A stretch of DNA of 64,000 nucleotides from Litorimonas sp046250185 (GCF_046250185.1 NZ_CP176469.1), one strand, 5' to 3'. Positions 50,009 through 59,965 are shown, numbered from the stretch's first letter. The notes: generated from the letters alone by a model not told the origin. A program made the numbers and translations.

Positions 50009-53000
50009 ATGTTTGGTAAACTCCTAAAGTTTGAATTGTCCTTCCACCTTCGCCAAGTTGGCTTTTGGATCACCGCGCTTGTCATGGTGTGTATCGGCCT
50101 GCTGGCGACGACTGAATTTTTACAAATCTCGATGGAAGGCGGCGCCAAAATTAAAACCAATGGCGCTATTCCTCTTGCGCTCAGCATTTCAGCGCTGAGC
50201 ATGGGCGCTATTTTCTTTGGCGCAATATTTGTTGTGAACGGTGTCATGCGCGATGACACGTTTAAGTCTCTTGAAATCATTCACGCCACGCCCGTCAAAA
50301 CCCCAGCTATGATCCTCTCACGACTGTGCGGAGCATGGATCGTCACAAGCCTCGCACTCTGTTCGGCTGTTCTTGGATTAATGCTTGGTCAGTTTATGCC
50401 GTGGGCTGACGCAGCGTCATTTGGGCCGTTCAACGCTCTCTATTTTATCCAACCTGTGATGATTTTCGTTCTGATTAACGCTCTCCTCGTATCGGGAATA
50501 TATACCGCTTTCGCAGTCACAACGCGCAATCGCGCACTCGTCTATGTCAGCGCAGTAGGCCTATTTGTTTTTTATTTTTCCGCCAGCCTTCTCGCGGGAG
50601 AAGATGCGCCAGACCTCGTACAATCGCTCATTGATCCTTTCGGCAGCTCAGCCCTTGCGGTCACAGCGGAGTTCTGGCCAGCGGCTGAACAAAATACAGT
50701 TTTGACGCCCTTAATGGGTTATGTTGGGCTTAACAGAGTAGTATGGGGCAGCATTGGCATCGCGCTATTTGCGTTAGGGTACATATTTTCCAGACGTGGA
50801 TTGGTGACGCGGAAAACCAAACGCGGTCAAGCTGAAATTATGACCGCCCCAACGGACGCCATCGTTTTAAAACCTGTGACGCCAGACCTATCATCACGCA
50901 ATACGCGCACTGCGTTTTGGGCAAGGTTTAAATTCGAATATTTGACAACGGTGCGAAGTGTTGCCTTTTTAATTCTTATCGGCATCGCGCTGGCTCTGTT
51001 TGGCCTGGTCGCATTCGTGAATTTGACTCTGTCCCCAGACCCAAGCCTTCCAACCAGTAATTTAATTCTGCAAATCGTCTTAGGTTCGCTGTCTATTCCA
51101 ATGATCATCATCATGATCTTCTTTGGCGGCGATATTATCTGGCGGGATCGCGCGGCAGGATTTCATGAAATCTTAGACGCGACTCCCGTTAAAAATGGTG
51201 TGCTACTATCATCTAAATGGCTCGCCTTACAGGCTGTCATTGCGACCATTATTCTGATCGGCATAGCTTTTGGCATGGCGCTACAGTTTTTTGTCAGCGG
51301 CGGCGAGATACCCATTAATATTAACACCTATCTGACGATTGCGTTTCTGAATTTCTTTATTCTTTTTTTCTTCCAAGCTATTCTCGTCATGTTCGTGCAA
51401 AACTTTGCGCCCAACCGTGTCATGGGCATGTTGATCGCCACAGGCGTCTTGGCGGCGTTGGCATTTGGCCTGTCGCGTCTACCATTTTATCACCCCTTAA
51501 TTAATTACGGCGATGCTAACGCAGGCAGTTATTCTGAAATGTCGGGCTTCCGCAGTTTAACAGAATTTGGGTGGTTCCTCGCTTATTGGATGGGCTTCGT
51601 CTTGGTCATGGCAGCCTTATCCACTTGGATTTTCCGTAGGGGTCTGCAGAGTAAATTATGGCAACGCATGAAGGGCTTTCGCGCTCATATCTCCGCCCAA
51701 TCTCTGGGCGTAGCCGTGCTGGGGCTGGCCGCAATTTTGGTGACGGGTGGCACGATTTATAAGAGCTACAACATCGATAATGATTACCGCAACAGGAAGG
51801 CGAATGAGCGCCGCACGGCCACTTATGAGCGCCTCGTAAAGCCGTTAGAGGACGCCCCAACCCCGAAAACACTTGCGGTCGACGTGAACGTGCAGTTTTA
51901 CCCGTCAAAGCGCGAAGCCATTGTCTCTGGCAGTTTCATTTTAGAGAACACCAAGGACGCCCCAATCGAGGTTGTTTATATCAATAGCCCTGTGGCCCAC
52001 ATGGAAGATGTGCGACGCCTTGATTTACGCGGCGCTGTGCGGGAGACTGATACAGACCTTGCAAACGACCTCGCGGAATATGACGTTCTGGTCTACCGCT
52101 TTGATCCGCCCCTGCTGCCTAATACAAAAACAGAACTATCTTTTGAGCATTTCTACCACGCACCACGACTGGGTGATGGGAGTAGTATTCTCAAAAACGG
52201 AACATTTGTGGATAGCGGTGCCGTGATGCCGCAGATGGGAATTCAACCTAATTATCTGACAAATCCTGACCAGCGCCGCAAAAATGACCTCCCTGAAAGA
52301 GAGAAAATGCCAGAGCGTACGGATGCCGACGGTATTAGCAAAGGCTTCTTTGATGCCAATGCAGATTACGTTGCTTTCAAAGCAACTGTCTGCACCGACG
52401 CCAATCAAATTCCTATTGCACCCGGAGAGTTATTGCGTGTTTACGCTGGGGAGACCAAAGATCGAACTTGCCGCGATTATGAGGCGATCAACCCGATCGC
52501 GAATTTCTATGCATTCCTATCGGGTGAATATACGGTGAAGGAAGATATTTGGAATAACCCCAATGGCGACGATGTTGACTTGCGGATTTTTTATCACGAG
52601 ACACACGATTATAATGTTGACCTGATGATAGAGGCGTCCAAATCATCTTTCGATACATTCACGGCTCTCTACGGCCCCTACCAGCACAAACAACTCCGCA
52701 TTATGGAGTTTCCATTCCGTTCATTCGCGCAAAGCTTTGCTGGCACTGTTCCATTTTCAGAGAATATCGGATTTGTTATGGACCCCGGCGATCCAGACGA
52801 CATCGAGTCAATCGACATCGCCACTTATGTCACGATGCACGAAATTGGGCATCAGTGGTTTGGCCACCAAATCCTACCCGCCCAAGTCAAAGGGTTCAAT
52901 GTTCTGTCAGAGGGTTTGACCGAAAATGCAGCGATGACCGCCTATGAAGCTAAATATGGCTGGCAGAAAGCGCGACGGATTTTGGAAGTGCGCTCAATCA

Positions 53001-53677
53001 ATCACCCTCTTCGCGGTTACCTCACAGCGCGTGTGCAGGACAAAGATGCTGAGCCGCCCTTGGGTCAGGCAGAAAACCAATCTTACCTAGTTTACAGCAA
53101 AGCAAATTGGGTTTTTTGGGGCTTAAAACAATATATGGGCGAGGATAATATGCAGCGCGCCATCCGAAATTTTATCCGGGATTTCGGCTATAAAGGCGCG
53201 CCCTATCCGACGACGTTAAATCTGATAGAATATCTAAAGGCTGAGGCTGATCCTGACTATCACCAGCTGATTGATGACTATTTTGAACACATCACCTTTT
53301 GGGAATTAAAACTCCAAGATGGCGTTGCGGCAAAGCCTAATTCTAAAGGCGGCTACACGGTTAGTTTGACAATGGACGTTGATAAAAAATACGCATCTGA
53401 AGCTGACGGCAAAGAAACCTCAGTTACAGAGATTGACGGCGAAGCTTTAGATGAGTGGATCGAGATTGGCTTTTACCAGACCGACCCGAAAAAGACTTTG
53501 GGCGATGAGTGGACAGACCTCAAACGCGTCCGCGTCACCGATTTACAAAGCACAGTCACCTTTGATCTGGCGGAACGTCCCAACTATGTCCAACTAGACC
53601 CGCGCCGCTTGTTAATCGAACGCAACGTGGGCGACAATGGCAAGGAACTCCCCAAGCAAATCGCAGCTACTAATTAG
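50009..53677 (+). CDS. ABC transporter permease / M1 family aminopeptidase fusion
   Basis: A 1,222-residue protein. Two ABC-2-type membrane domains occupy about residues 1-270 and 300-600, each with around six helices. A single-helix region near 570 leads into a large extracytoplasmic M1 metallopeptidase domain (about 600-1222). The zinc site is H944-E-I-G-H948 with Glu968 in L-S-E-G-L-T-E, giving HEXXH-x19-E. That is one residue longer than classical M1 enzymes but, from memory, usual in this fused family. The classical G-A-M-E-N exopeptidase motif is replaced by a divergent F-P-F-R-S-F-A-Q segment. The coupling suggests peptide trimming linked to export or import. Function is unproven. Confidence 0.92.
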   Translation: MFGKLLKFELSFHLRQVGFWITALVMVCIGLLATTEFLQISMEGGAKIKTNGAIPLALSISALSMGAIFFGAIFVVNGVMRDDTFKSLEIIHATPVKTPAMILSRLCGAWIVTSLALCSAVLGLMLGQFMPWADAASFGPFNALYFIQPVMIFVLINALLVSGIYTAFAVTTRNRALVYVSAVGLFVFYFSASLLAGEDAPDLVQSLIDPFGSSALAVTAEFWPAAEQNTVLTPLMGYVGLNRVVWGSIGIALFALGYIFSRRGLVTRKTKRGQAEIMTAPTDAIVLKPVTPDLSSRNTRTAFWARFKFEYLTTVRSVAFLILIGIALALFGLVAFVNLTLSPDPSLPTSNLILQIVLGSLSIPMIIIMIFFGGDIIWRDRAAGFHEILDATPVKNGVLLSSKWLALQAVIATIILIGIAFGMALQFFVSGGEIPININTYLTIAFLNFFILFFFQAILVMFVQNFAPNRVMGMLIATGVLAALAFGLSRLPFYHPLINYGDANAGSYSEMSGFRSLTEFGWFLAYWMGFVLVMAALSTWIFRRGLQSKLWQRMKGFRAHISAQSLGVAVLGLAAILVTGGTIYKSYNIDNDYRNRKANERRTATYERLVKPLEDAPTPKTLAVDVNVQFYPSKREAIVSGSFILENTKDAPIEVVYINSPVAHMEDVRRLDLRGAVRETDTDLANDLAEYDVLVYRFDPPLLPNTKTELSFEHFYHAPRLGDGSSILKNGTFVDSGAVMPQMGIQPNYLTNPDQRRKNDLPEREKMPERTDADGISKGFFDANADYVAFKATVCTDANQIPIAPGELLRVYAGETKDRTCRDYEAINPIANFYAFLSGEYTVKEDIWNNPNGDDVDLRIFYHETHDYNVDLMIEASKSSFDTFTALYGPYQHKQLRIMEFPFRSFAQSFAGTVPFSENIGFVMDPGDPDDIESIDIATYVTMHEIGHQWFGHQILPAQVKGFNVLSEGLTENAAMTAYEAKYGWQKARRILEVRSINHPLRGYLTARVQDKDAEPPLGQAENQSYLVYSKANWVFWGLKQYMGEDNMQRAIRNFIRDFGYKGAPYPTTLNLIEYLKAEADPDYHQLIDDYFEHITFWELKLQDGVAAKPNSKGGYTVSLTMDVDKKYASEADGKETSVTEIDGEALDEWIEIGFYQTDPKKTLGDEWTDLKRVRVTDLQSTVTFDLAERPNYVQLDPRRLLIERNVGDNGKELPKQIAATN

Positions 53678-53789
53678 CCAAGATCACGAAGGCATAGGCT
53701 GAACTGTCCACAGCGCGAAGTCCCGCTTGCCCCTGATTGCTTGCCCTGATAGACGGGCGCAAATCTGCGGACAAGAAACGAGACACGCC

Positions 53790-54353
53790 ATGAAAATGAA
53801 CGGCAATGAAATTAAGCCTGGCAACATTATCAAACACCAAGACACGCTCTGGGTGGCTGTAAAGTGTAATGCAGTTAAACCGGGCAAGGGCGGCGCTTTT
53901 AACCAAGTCGAACTTAAAAACCTCCTAGACGGGCGTAAGCTCAATGAGCGGTTCCGAGCGGCGGAGACCGTTGAGCGTGTGCGCCTTGATCAAAAACCGC
54001 ACAGCTATTTGTTCAAAGACGGCGATATGCTTGTTTTTATGAACCTCGAAACCTACGAGCAAATTATGCTCGACCCTGAGTTTATTGGTGATCAGACTAT
54101 CTACCTTACTGACGGGATGGAGGTCGCTGTAGAGTTTTACGAGGACCGCGCGATTACGATAGCTCTGCCCGAACAAGTCATCCTCGAAGTCGCCGATACA
54201 GAACCTGTCGTCAAAGGCCAAACGGCCGCGAACTCTTTCAAGCCTGCGACGTTATCTAACGGCGCGCGGACGAATGTGCCACCCTTTGTCGGGGTTGGGG
54301 AGCGCCTAGTGATCAACACCACTGACGGCACATATGTGAAACGGGCTGATTAA
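53790..54353 (+). CDS. efp: Elongation factor P
   Basis: A 187-residue EF-P, which helps ribosomes make consecutive proline bonds. Three beta-barrel domains are recognisable, beginning K-M-N-G-N-E-I-K-P-G-N. The modification loop reads K-P-G-K-G-G-A-F, with Lys33 in the position beta-lysylated by EpmA in E. coli (Lys34). The C-terminal domain ends V-N-T-T-D-G-T-Y-V-K-R-like (I-N-T-T-D-G-T-Y). The frame is open to 53727, but the ATG at 53790 is the family start. suhB-like follows after 3 bp. Confidence 0.97.
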   Translation: MKMNGNEIKPGNIIKHQDTLWVAVKCNAVKPGKGGAFNQVELKNLLDGRKLNERFRAAETVERVRLDQKPHSYLFKDGDMLVFMNLETYEQIMLDPEFIGDQTIYLTDGMEVAVEFYEDRAITIALPEQVILEVADTEPVVKGQTAANSFKPATLSNGARTNVPPFVGVGERLVINTTDGTYVKRAD

Positions 54354-54356
54354 GTC

Positions 54357-55175
54357 ATGGAACACCTCTCCCCCATTATGCGCGTCATGCAAGGCGCAGC
54401 CCGCAAAGCCTCTCGCGGTCTGCTGCGCGATTTTGGCGAAGTTGAAAACCTGCAAGTGTCCCGCAAAGGGCCAGCCGATTTTGTGTCCCGCGCTGACAAA
54501 AAAGCTGAAGAGGTTATATTTGAAAATCTCGACCGCGACCGCCCAGGTTATAGCTACCTCATGGAAGAAAGTGGGGAGATTGTTGGGACAGATAAAACGC
54601 ACCGCTTCATAATTGACCCACTGGACGGCACGACGAACTTCCTTCACGGTATTCCGCACTTCGCGATTTCTATCGCGCTAGAACGCGAAATTGACGATCA
54701 GCCGCGCGAAGTCGTGGCAGGTATCGTCTATAATCCTGTGACAGACGAAATGTTTATGGCGGAAAAAGGCAAAGGCGCGTTTTTGAATGATGGTGCCCGC
54801 GGCGGGACAGATCGTCGTCTTTATCCGACCAAACGGGATATTTTTACAGACTCAATTTTTGCGACGGGTATCCCATTTTTGGGGCGCCCAGGCCACACGA
54901 AATTCTTGAAGGAACTTCATCAGGTCATGGGGGCATCTTCTGGAGTGCGCCGTATGGGCGCTGCCTCGCTTGACTTGGCATGGTGCGCGGCTGGGCGCTA
55001 TGACGGGTTTTGGGAACGCGGCCTTGCGCCGTGGGATTTGGCGGCAGGTGTCTTAATTGCCCGTGAAGCTGGCCTAATGGTCGAGAGCCTCTCTGGCGGT
55101 GATCCCGTAGAAACGGGCGATGTTATTACAACCAACGCCGCTCTGATGCCACACCTTAAAAAACGCGTCCAATAA
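54357..55175 (+). CDS. suhB: Inositol monophosphatase family protein
   Basis: A 272-residue member of the Li+-sensitive, Mg2+-dependent phosphatase family. Metal-binding motifs are clear: E-E-S-G-E near residue 70, I-D-P-L-D-G-T-T-N-F near residue 86, and W-D-L-A-A-G-V near residue 222. The family includes SuhB inositol-1-phosphatases, which in enterobacteria also take part in transcription antitermination, and cysQ/hisN-like enzymes, so substrate is uncertain. It is translationally close to efp (3 bp gap) and ends 9 bp from the convergent M24 peptidase gene. Confidence 0.9.
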   Translation: MEHLSPIMRVMQGAARKASRGLLRDFGEVENLQVSRKGPADFVSRADKKAEEVIFENLDRDRPGYSYLMEESGEIVGTDKTHRFIIDPLDGTTNFLHGIPHFAISIALEREIDDQPREVVAGIVYNPVTDEMFMAEKGKGAFLNDGARGGTDRRLYPTKRDIFTDSIFATGIPFLGRPGHTKFLKELHQVMGASSGVRRMGAASLDLAWCAAGRYDGFWERGLAPWDLAAGVLIAREAGLMVESLSGGDPVETGDVITTNAALMPHLKKRVQ

Positions 55176-55184
55176 TAAACTCGC

Positions 55185-56414
55185 TTAGCCAAACGGGTCG
55201 TCTATCGATTTGCTTGGTTGTGTGAACCACACTGGACCGGTTTGTCCCATGTAAAAATGGTCTTCTAACCGCACGCCAAATTCGCCGTAAAGACAGATCA
55301 TCGGCTCGTTCGAAAAACACATGCCTTGCGCTAAGGGTGTATCATCGCCCCAGTTCAAATATGGCCATTCATGAATATCAAGGCCGATCCCATGACCCGT
55401 CCGATGCGGCAAGCCTGGTGTTTTATAGCCTGGGCCGAAACCACGCGCGTCTAATTCTGCGCGCGCAGCCAAGTCTACATCTCCACATCGCACGCCAATT
55501 TGCGCCGCCTCAAACGCACGGGCTTGGGCCGCCTTCTCCGCATCCCAAACCTCTCTTTGCCGCGCCGTCGGCTCGCCAAAAACATAAGATCGCGTGATGT
55601 CAGAGATATAATCATGCAACTGACAGCCCGTATCAATCAGAACCATATCGCCACGTTCCAACGCTTTAGGCGTTTTTACACCGTGTGGATATGACGAGTC
55701 TGGCCCGAACAAAATAATCTTGAAATAAGACCCTTTGGGTGCGCCGACTTTTCGGTGAGCGGCGTCAATAAACGCTCCGACATCCGCAGTCGTTATACCC
55801 TCATATAACATTGACGCAGTTGCCTTGTGAACGGCCAGCGTCATGTCTTTTGCGCGCTGCATCAGGGCGATCTCCGCATCCGATTTGATCATGCGACATT
55901 GCGCAGTAACAGACGCGCCATTGGTGAAATCAAAATCAGGGCTGGCTTTCGCAATACCATCAGAAACAAAAAACGGTGTGGCTTCATCAATACCAATCAC
56001 CCCCGACCTCACGCCTTTCTCTGCCAGAATGTTTGCCAATAATGGGTAGGGACTGTCATGCTCTTCCCATGTTGCGACCCTGCCTTGAATGGTCATAAAT
56101 TGCTGCAACGTCCCCTCTTCGAAAGCGGGCGCAATGTAGATGGGGGCGCCTTTGGGCGGTAGGACCACTCCGACCATACGCTCTGAGCTATGCCAACGCG
56201 TGCCAGTAAAATAGTACAGCGACGTTCCAGCGTGAAGGTAAAGCGCCGCCAAATTTTGCTCTGCCATCATTTTTTGTGCTTTGTCGATCCGCAACTGATA
56301 TTCCGCCTCAGTGATGGGCACGACACCAGCGCTCATATCAGACAGGGTTGCCAAGGCTTCCTCAGCAGTTTTTCCGCCAACACCGTGAGTCATAAATCCG
56401 TCCTTGAGAGCCAT
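55185..56414 (-). CDS. M24 family metallopeptidase (Xaa-Pro aminopeptidase-like)
   Basis: A 409-residue cytoplasmic protein with a creatinase-like N-terminal domain (about 40-170) and a pita-bread M24 catalytic domain (185-395). The dinuclear metal ligands are visible: Asp in V-L-I-D-T-G-C, Asp in Y-I-S-D-I-T-R-S-Y, His in H-R-T-G-H-G-I-G, Glu in F-S-N-E-P-M, and Glu in R-L-E-D-H. The usual product is removal of an N-terminal residue before proline; dipeptidase activity is also possible. No signal peptide was seen. It stands alone after the infB terminator. Confidence 0.92.
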   Translation of the reverse strand: MALKDGFMTHGVGGKTAEEALATLSDMSAGVVPITEAEYQLRIDKAQKMMAEQNLAALYLHAGTSLYYFTGTRWHSSERMVGVVLPPKGAPIYIAPAFEEGTLQQFMTIQGRVATWEEHDSPYPLLANILAEKGVRSGVIGIDEATPFFVSDGIAKASPDFDFTNGASVTAQCRMIKSDAEIALMQRAKDMTLAVHKATASMLYEGITTADVGAFIDAAHRKVGAPKGSYFKIILFGPDSSYPHGVKTPKALERGDMVLIDTGCQLHDYISDITRSYVFGEPTARQREVWDAEKAAQARAFEAAQIGVRCGDVDLAARAELDARGFGPGYKTPGLPHRTGHGIGLDIHEWPYLNWGDDTPLAQGMCFSNEPMICLYGEFGVRLEDHFYMGQTGPVWFTQPSKSIDDPFG

Positions 56415-56448
56415 TGTTCAGACGCATCCTAGACTGAACAGCGCACAT

Positions 56449-56477
56449 AAAAAAGCCCCGCAGCTTGCAGGGCTTTT
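56449..56477 (-). terminator. Intrinsic terminator of infB
   Basis: AAAAGCCC (56451-56458) pairs with GGGCTTTT (56470-56477), with inner pairs past one mismatch. On the minus strand it ends in six T, 25 bp after the infB stop. The plus side also ends T-rich. Confidence 0.85.
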
Positions 56478-56502
56478 CTTTATTTAATTAATGAAGGACA
56501 TT

Positions 56503-59016
56503 CTAGTCGAGCACGCGGTCCAGCATTTCGACAGTGAAGCACTCAATTTGATCGCCTTTGCGCAGATCATGGTAATCTTTGAAGCCCATACCACATTCCA
56601 TGCCCGCTTGCACTTTAGGCACTTCGTCCTTGAAACGCTTGAGGGTCGATAGCTCGCCTTCGTGGATCACAACATCATCCCGCAATAGACGCACACCAGA
56701 GCCGCGCTCAACGCGTCCTTCAGTGACTTTCGCACCCGCGATTTTGCCAAGCTTGGAAATATCAAAGACTTCCAACACTTCAGCGTAACCGATGAATGTC
56801 TCGCGACGCTCTGGTTGAAGCATCCCTTCAAGGGCACCCTTAATCTCGTCTAGCAATTCATAGATGATTGAGTAGTAACGAATTTCGACGCCTTCGCGCT
56901 CGGCCAATTCCTTCGCCTGACGATTAGCCCGCACATTAAAGGCGATAATCGGGGCGCCAGATGTGCTAGCCAAATTAACGTCAGACTCAGAAATACCGCC
57001 AGCTTCAGCGTAGATCACGCGCGCACTGACTTCGTCATTACCAAGAGATTCCAGAGAAGTTTTGATCGCTTCGGCAGAGCCTTGAACGTCAGCTTTGACG
57101 ACCAAAACCATTTCGGAACTGACCTTATCGGCCATCTTCGCCATCATCTGTTCCATAGAGGCCATGGCAGATGGCTTGACGTTTTCTTTCTCCTTGCGGA
57201 GGCGGATACGGTATTCAGTGAGTTCGCGCGCTTTTTGCTCGTCAGAAACAACCGCGAAAGGCTCACCAGGCATTGGCGCACCGTCGAGACCCATGACTTC
57301 GACAGGTGTCGATGGCCCAGCTTTTTTCAGCTGCTTATTGCGCTCATCCATAAGGGATTTAACCTTGCCCCAATACTCGCCCGCCACCACAATTTGACCA
57401 CGCTCTAGCGTACCGCGCTTGACCAAGAAAGTTGCGACAGGGCCACGACCTTTCTCGATCTTAGACTCGATAACTAGGCCGTCAGAATTCCGCGTTGGGT
57501 TAGCTTTCAATTCCATCAATTCAGCTTGTAGCGCAATCGCTTCAGCCAAAGCGTCCAGACCCGTTTTCTCTTTCGCAGAGACCTGAATAGCAATCGTTTC
57601 ACCGGACATAGATTCCGTAATCACATTGTGCTGCAAAAGGTCCATTTCGACTTTTTGCGCATTCGCTTCATAGGCGTCCATTTTATTGATGGCGACGATG
57701 ATCGGCTTTTCGGCCGCTTGCGCATATTTAATCGACTCAATCGTTTGAGGCATGATGCCGTCATCGGCTGCAACAACGAGGACAACGATGTCCACCGCTT
57801 CAGCACCGCGGGTCCGCATTTCGGCAAAGGCGGCATGGCCAGGTGTGTCCAGCACAGTAATCTGATCACCAGATTTCAGTTTAAGCTGATAGGCCCCGAT
57901 ATGCTGCGTAATCCCGCCAGCTTCGCCAGCGGCTACATCTGTGGTGCGTAGAGCATCCAACAGAGACGTCTTACCGTGATCGACATGACCCATGATCGCA
58001 ATGACGGGTGGTCGAGGTTTGCGATCTTTTTCTTCAGACGGTGTATCATCGATGAGGAAGTTTTCTTCCACATCCGCTTCCGAGACACGCTTCACAATAT
58101 GGCCAAAATCTTCGACGATTAGCTGCGCTGTATCCGCGTCAATGACGTCGTTCATCGTTGTCATCTGACCTTGCTGCATGAGGTATTTTACGACATCCGC
58201 TGCGCGTTCCGCCATACGGTTTGATAATTCGGCAACCGTGATCGCTTCTGGCACCACGACTTCGCGCTGCACTTTGTCCCGCGATCCACCGCCGCCGCGT
58301 TGACGTTGCTTCTCACGCTCGCGCGCACGTTTCATAGAGGCCAGCGAGCGTTGACGTTCATTATCACCCGACAGAGCGGAGACGATTGTCAGCTTGCCGC
58401 GGCGGCGTTTCGTTTCACCTTTTGAACGTGCAGGCGGTGGCGCTGCTCGTTTTTTCTTGATCCGACCACCAGCTTTCTCAAGCGCGGATTGCTCTTCCAC
58501 AGGTTTGGTCGGTGCAGTTGGCGCGCCCACAGGACGGCGAGCAGCTTCTTGTTCAGCTTCCGCTTTCTGGCGGGCTTCTTCTTCGGCCTCTAAGCGGCGC
58601 AGTTCAGCTTCTTCCTCTTCGCGGCGCTTGGCATCAAGGGCGGCTTTTTCTTCTTCCATGCGCGCACGGCGTTCAGCTTCTTCGGCGCGGCGAAGCGCAT
58701 CGCGGTCTTCTTGCTGAGCTTGCGCTTTGGAAAGAGCGGCTTGGCGCTTTTCATATTCCGCTTTGGATAGGCCTAATTTGCGAGCTGCTTCCGCCGCTTC
58801 ATCAACTTTTGGCGCTTTTTTAATTTCCATGCCTTTTGGCGCCGCGTCAGATTTCGGCGCGGCTTTGCTGGGCGCTTGGCCCGGCATGATCAATCGTTTC
58901 TTTTTCTTCTCGACGACAACCGCCGTTGTGCGGGAGCCGGAGCGGCGAGGTGCGCCTGTTCCCTTGTTCAGGGAGAGAGGGCGTCGTGCCGGTTTTTTAT
59001 CAGGTGTATCGTTCAT
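56503..59016 (-). CDS. infB: Translation initiation factor IF-2
   Basis: An 837-residue GTPase that brings fMet-tRNA to the 30S subunit. A long N-terminal region rich in K, A, E and R (to about residue 230, coiled-coil-like) precedes an IF2_N domain (P-E-A-I-T-V-A-E-L-S-N). The GTPase domain has G1 G-H-V-D-H-G-K-T-S near residue 345, G3 D-T-P-G-H-A-A-F, and G4 N-K-M-D. Domains II, III (R-V-I-Y-A-E-A-G-G-I) and IV with G-M-E-C-G-M complete the protein. The usual downstream rbfA and truB are absent: a terminator follows directly. Confidence 0.98.
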   Translation of the reverse strand: MNDTPDKKPARRPLSLNKGTGAPRRSGSRTTAVVVEKKKKRLIMPGQAPSKAAPKSDAAPKGMEIKKAPKVDEAAEAARKLGLSKAEYEKRQAALSKAQAQQEDRDALRRAEEAERRARMEEEKAALDAKRREEEEAELRRLEAEEEARQKAEAEQEAARRPVGAPTAPTKPVEEQSALEKAGGRIKKKRAAPPPARSKGETKRRRGKLTIVSALSGDNERQRSLASMKRAREREKQRQRGGGGSRDKVQREVVVPEAITVAELSNRMAERAADVVKYLMQQGQMTTMNDVIDADTAQLIVEDFGHIVKRVSEADVEENFLIDDTPSEEKDRKPRPPVIAIMGHVDHGKTSLLDALRTTDVAAGEAGGITQHIGAYQLKLKSGDQITVLDTPGHAAFAEMRTRGAEAVDIVVLVVAADDGIMPQTIESIKYAQAAEKPIIVAINKMDAYEANAQKVEMDLLQHNVITESMSGETIAIQVSAKEKTGLDALAEAIALQAELMELKANPTRNSDGLVIESKIEKGRGPVATFLVKRGTLERGQIVVAGEYWGKVKSLMDERNKQLKKAGPSTPVEVMGLDGAPMPGEPFAVVSDEQKARELTEYRIRLRKEKENVKPSAMASMEQMMAKMADKVSSEMVLVVKADVQGSAEAIKTSLESLGNDEVSARVIYAEAGGISESDVNLASTSGAPIIAFNVRANRQAKELAEREGVEIRYYSIIYELLDEIKGALEGMLQPERRETFIGYAEVLEVFDISKLGKIAGAKVTEGRVERGSGVRLLRDDVVIHEGELSTLKRFKDEVPKVQAGMECGMGFKDYHDLRKGDQIECFTVEMLDRVLD

Positions 59017-59118
59017 AATCTTTCTTTCAAAGATTTGGCAAATATTTCGGCCTTTGGGTCATAACGCCGGGGTCCGTATATGTGCGTTTCTATCTTTGCG
59101 CTTTGGCGCGTAACCTAA

Positions 59119-59155
59119 CGTCCCGTGCGTGTTTATCAACATACAATACGGGACG
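59119..59155 (-). other. Structured hairpin in the ylxR-infB spacer
   Basis: CGTCCCGT (59119-59126) pairs with ACGGGACG (59148-59155), and inner bases TGxxTGTT/AACAxxCA add more pairs. No T tract follows on the minus strand, so it is not a simple terminator. The spacer is 202 bp from ylxR stop side to infB start (59017-59167 plus coding ends) and holds no ORF. It may be an RNA processing or regulatory stem in the infB leader. Confidence 0.5.
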
Positions 59156-59167
59156 ATCTGTTATTTA

Positions 59168-59965
59168 TTAGCTCGTATTATTTGCAGGATTATCGTCCTG
59201 CAACTCATCAAATGTGGTGGCGTCGTTCTCGTCTTCCGACCTCTCCCGCGGCAATCCGCGAAGTTCGTGTTCAAGATCGGGCCAGTCCAGTGGGATGAGG
59301 CTCTCAAATCCAGATAGGCGTGCAGCAAGAATTTTCAACCGCTTGGATAATTTTCCTTGGGCCAGCGCCGCATGTGTAATCGTGTCACGTCCAATGATCT
59401 GACCCAGTTCCGCCGTATCAAAACAGCCTAAAACAGATGGCAAAGGCTGCTCTAATTCACGAGCGACGGCTTTGGATAAAGTCCGAATTTTACCACGCCC
59501 ATCAGGGGAGCCGTCTGACGCCTCAATTCGCCAGCCAAGGGCAGTGCTACGCGCGGCCCCTAAGACTTGATCAAACCCCATAATGAGCTTGCCTGACTTC
59601 TTTGTCATGGCGATGTGGCCTAAGACTTGACGCCGCAGGCCTGCGTGGACCTGGTCAATCAAGTCTTCTGGCACAATAACTTTGCCCTTAAATCCGCGTG
59701 CAAAACCATTGGTCTTAATCGCAGTTTCCAGGGAAGCACGGTCAGACGTCACCCAAACACCACGCCCTGGCAGTTTGCCCATAATGTCAGGCACAACCAC
59801 ATTATCGGGCGAACGGGCGAAGCGGATCATGTCCGCAGGATCGCGAACCTCACCAGACGCAACGCAGCGCCGCTCACGGGATTTATGCCCGCGCTTATCG
59901 ACGAAGTTTTCGTCGACTTCGGGTGTGTTATCTGACGGAGTCTCGATAATCGGGCCTGCAATCAC
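59168..59965 (-). CDS. ylxR: YlxR (DUF448) RNA-binding protein with L7Ae-like C-terminal domain
   Basis: A 265-residue protein. The N-terminal YlxR domain (about 28-105) has R-R-C-V-A-S-G-E-V-R-D-P and P-G-R-G-V-W-V-T. A second domain (about 110-215) with K-S-G-K-L-I-M-G-F-D-Q-V and V-L-G-C-F-D-T-A-E-L-G-Q-I-I-G-R resembles an L7Ae/ribosomal-type RNA-binding fold. An acidic tail ends the protein. YlxR is found between nusA and infB in most bacteria; nucleoid, rRNA or RNase P related roles have been proposed. It starts 3 bp after nusA. Confidence 0.92.
   Translation of the reverse strand: MIAGPIIETPSDNTPEVDENFVDKRGHKSRERRCVASGEVRDPADMIRFARSPDNVVVPDIMGKLPGRGVWVTSDRASLETAIKTNGFARGFKGKVIVPEDLIDQVHAGLRRQVLGHIAMTKKSGKLIMGFDQVLGAARSTALGWRIEASDGSPDGRGKIRTLSKAVARELEQPLPSVLGCFDTAELGQIIGRDTITHAALAQGKLSKRLKILAARLSGFESLIPLDWPDLEHELRGLPRERSEDENDATTFDELQDDNPANNTS

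Noticed and set aside
58394..58717. Plus-strand Ser/Arg/Ala-rich frame opposite the IF-2 N-terminal region
   Set aside because: Antisense shadow of the K/A/E-rich coiled-coil-like segment of infB.
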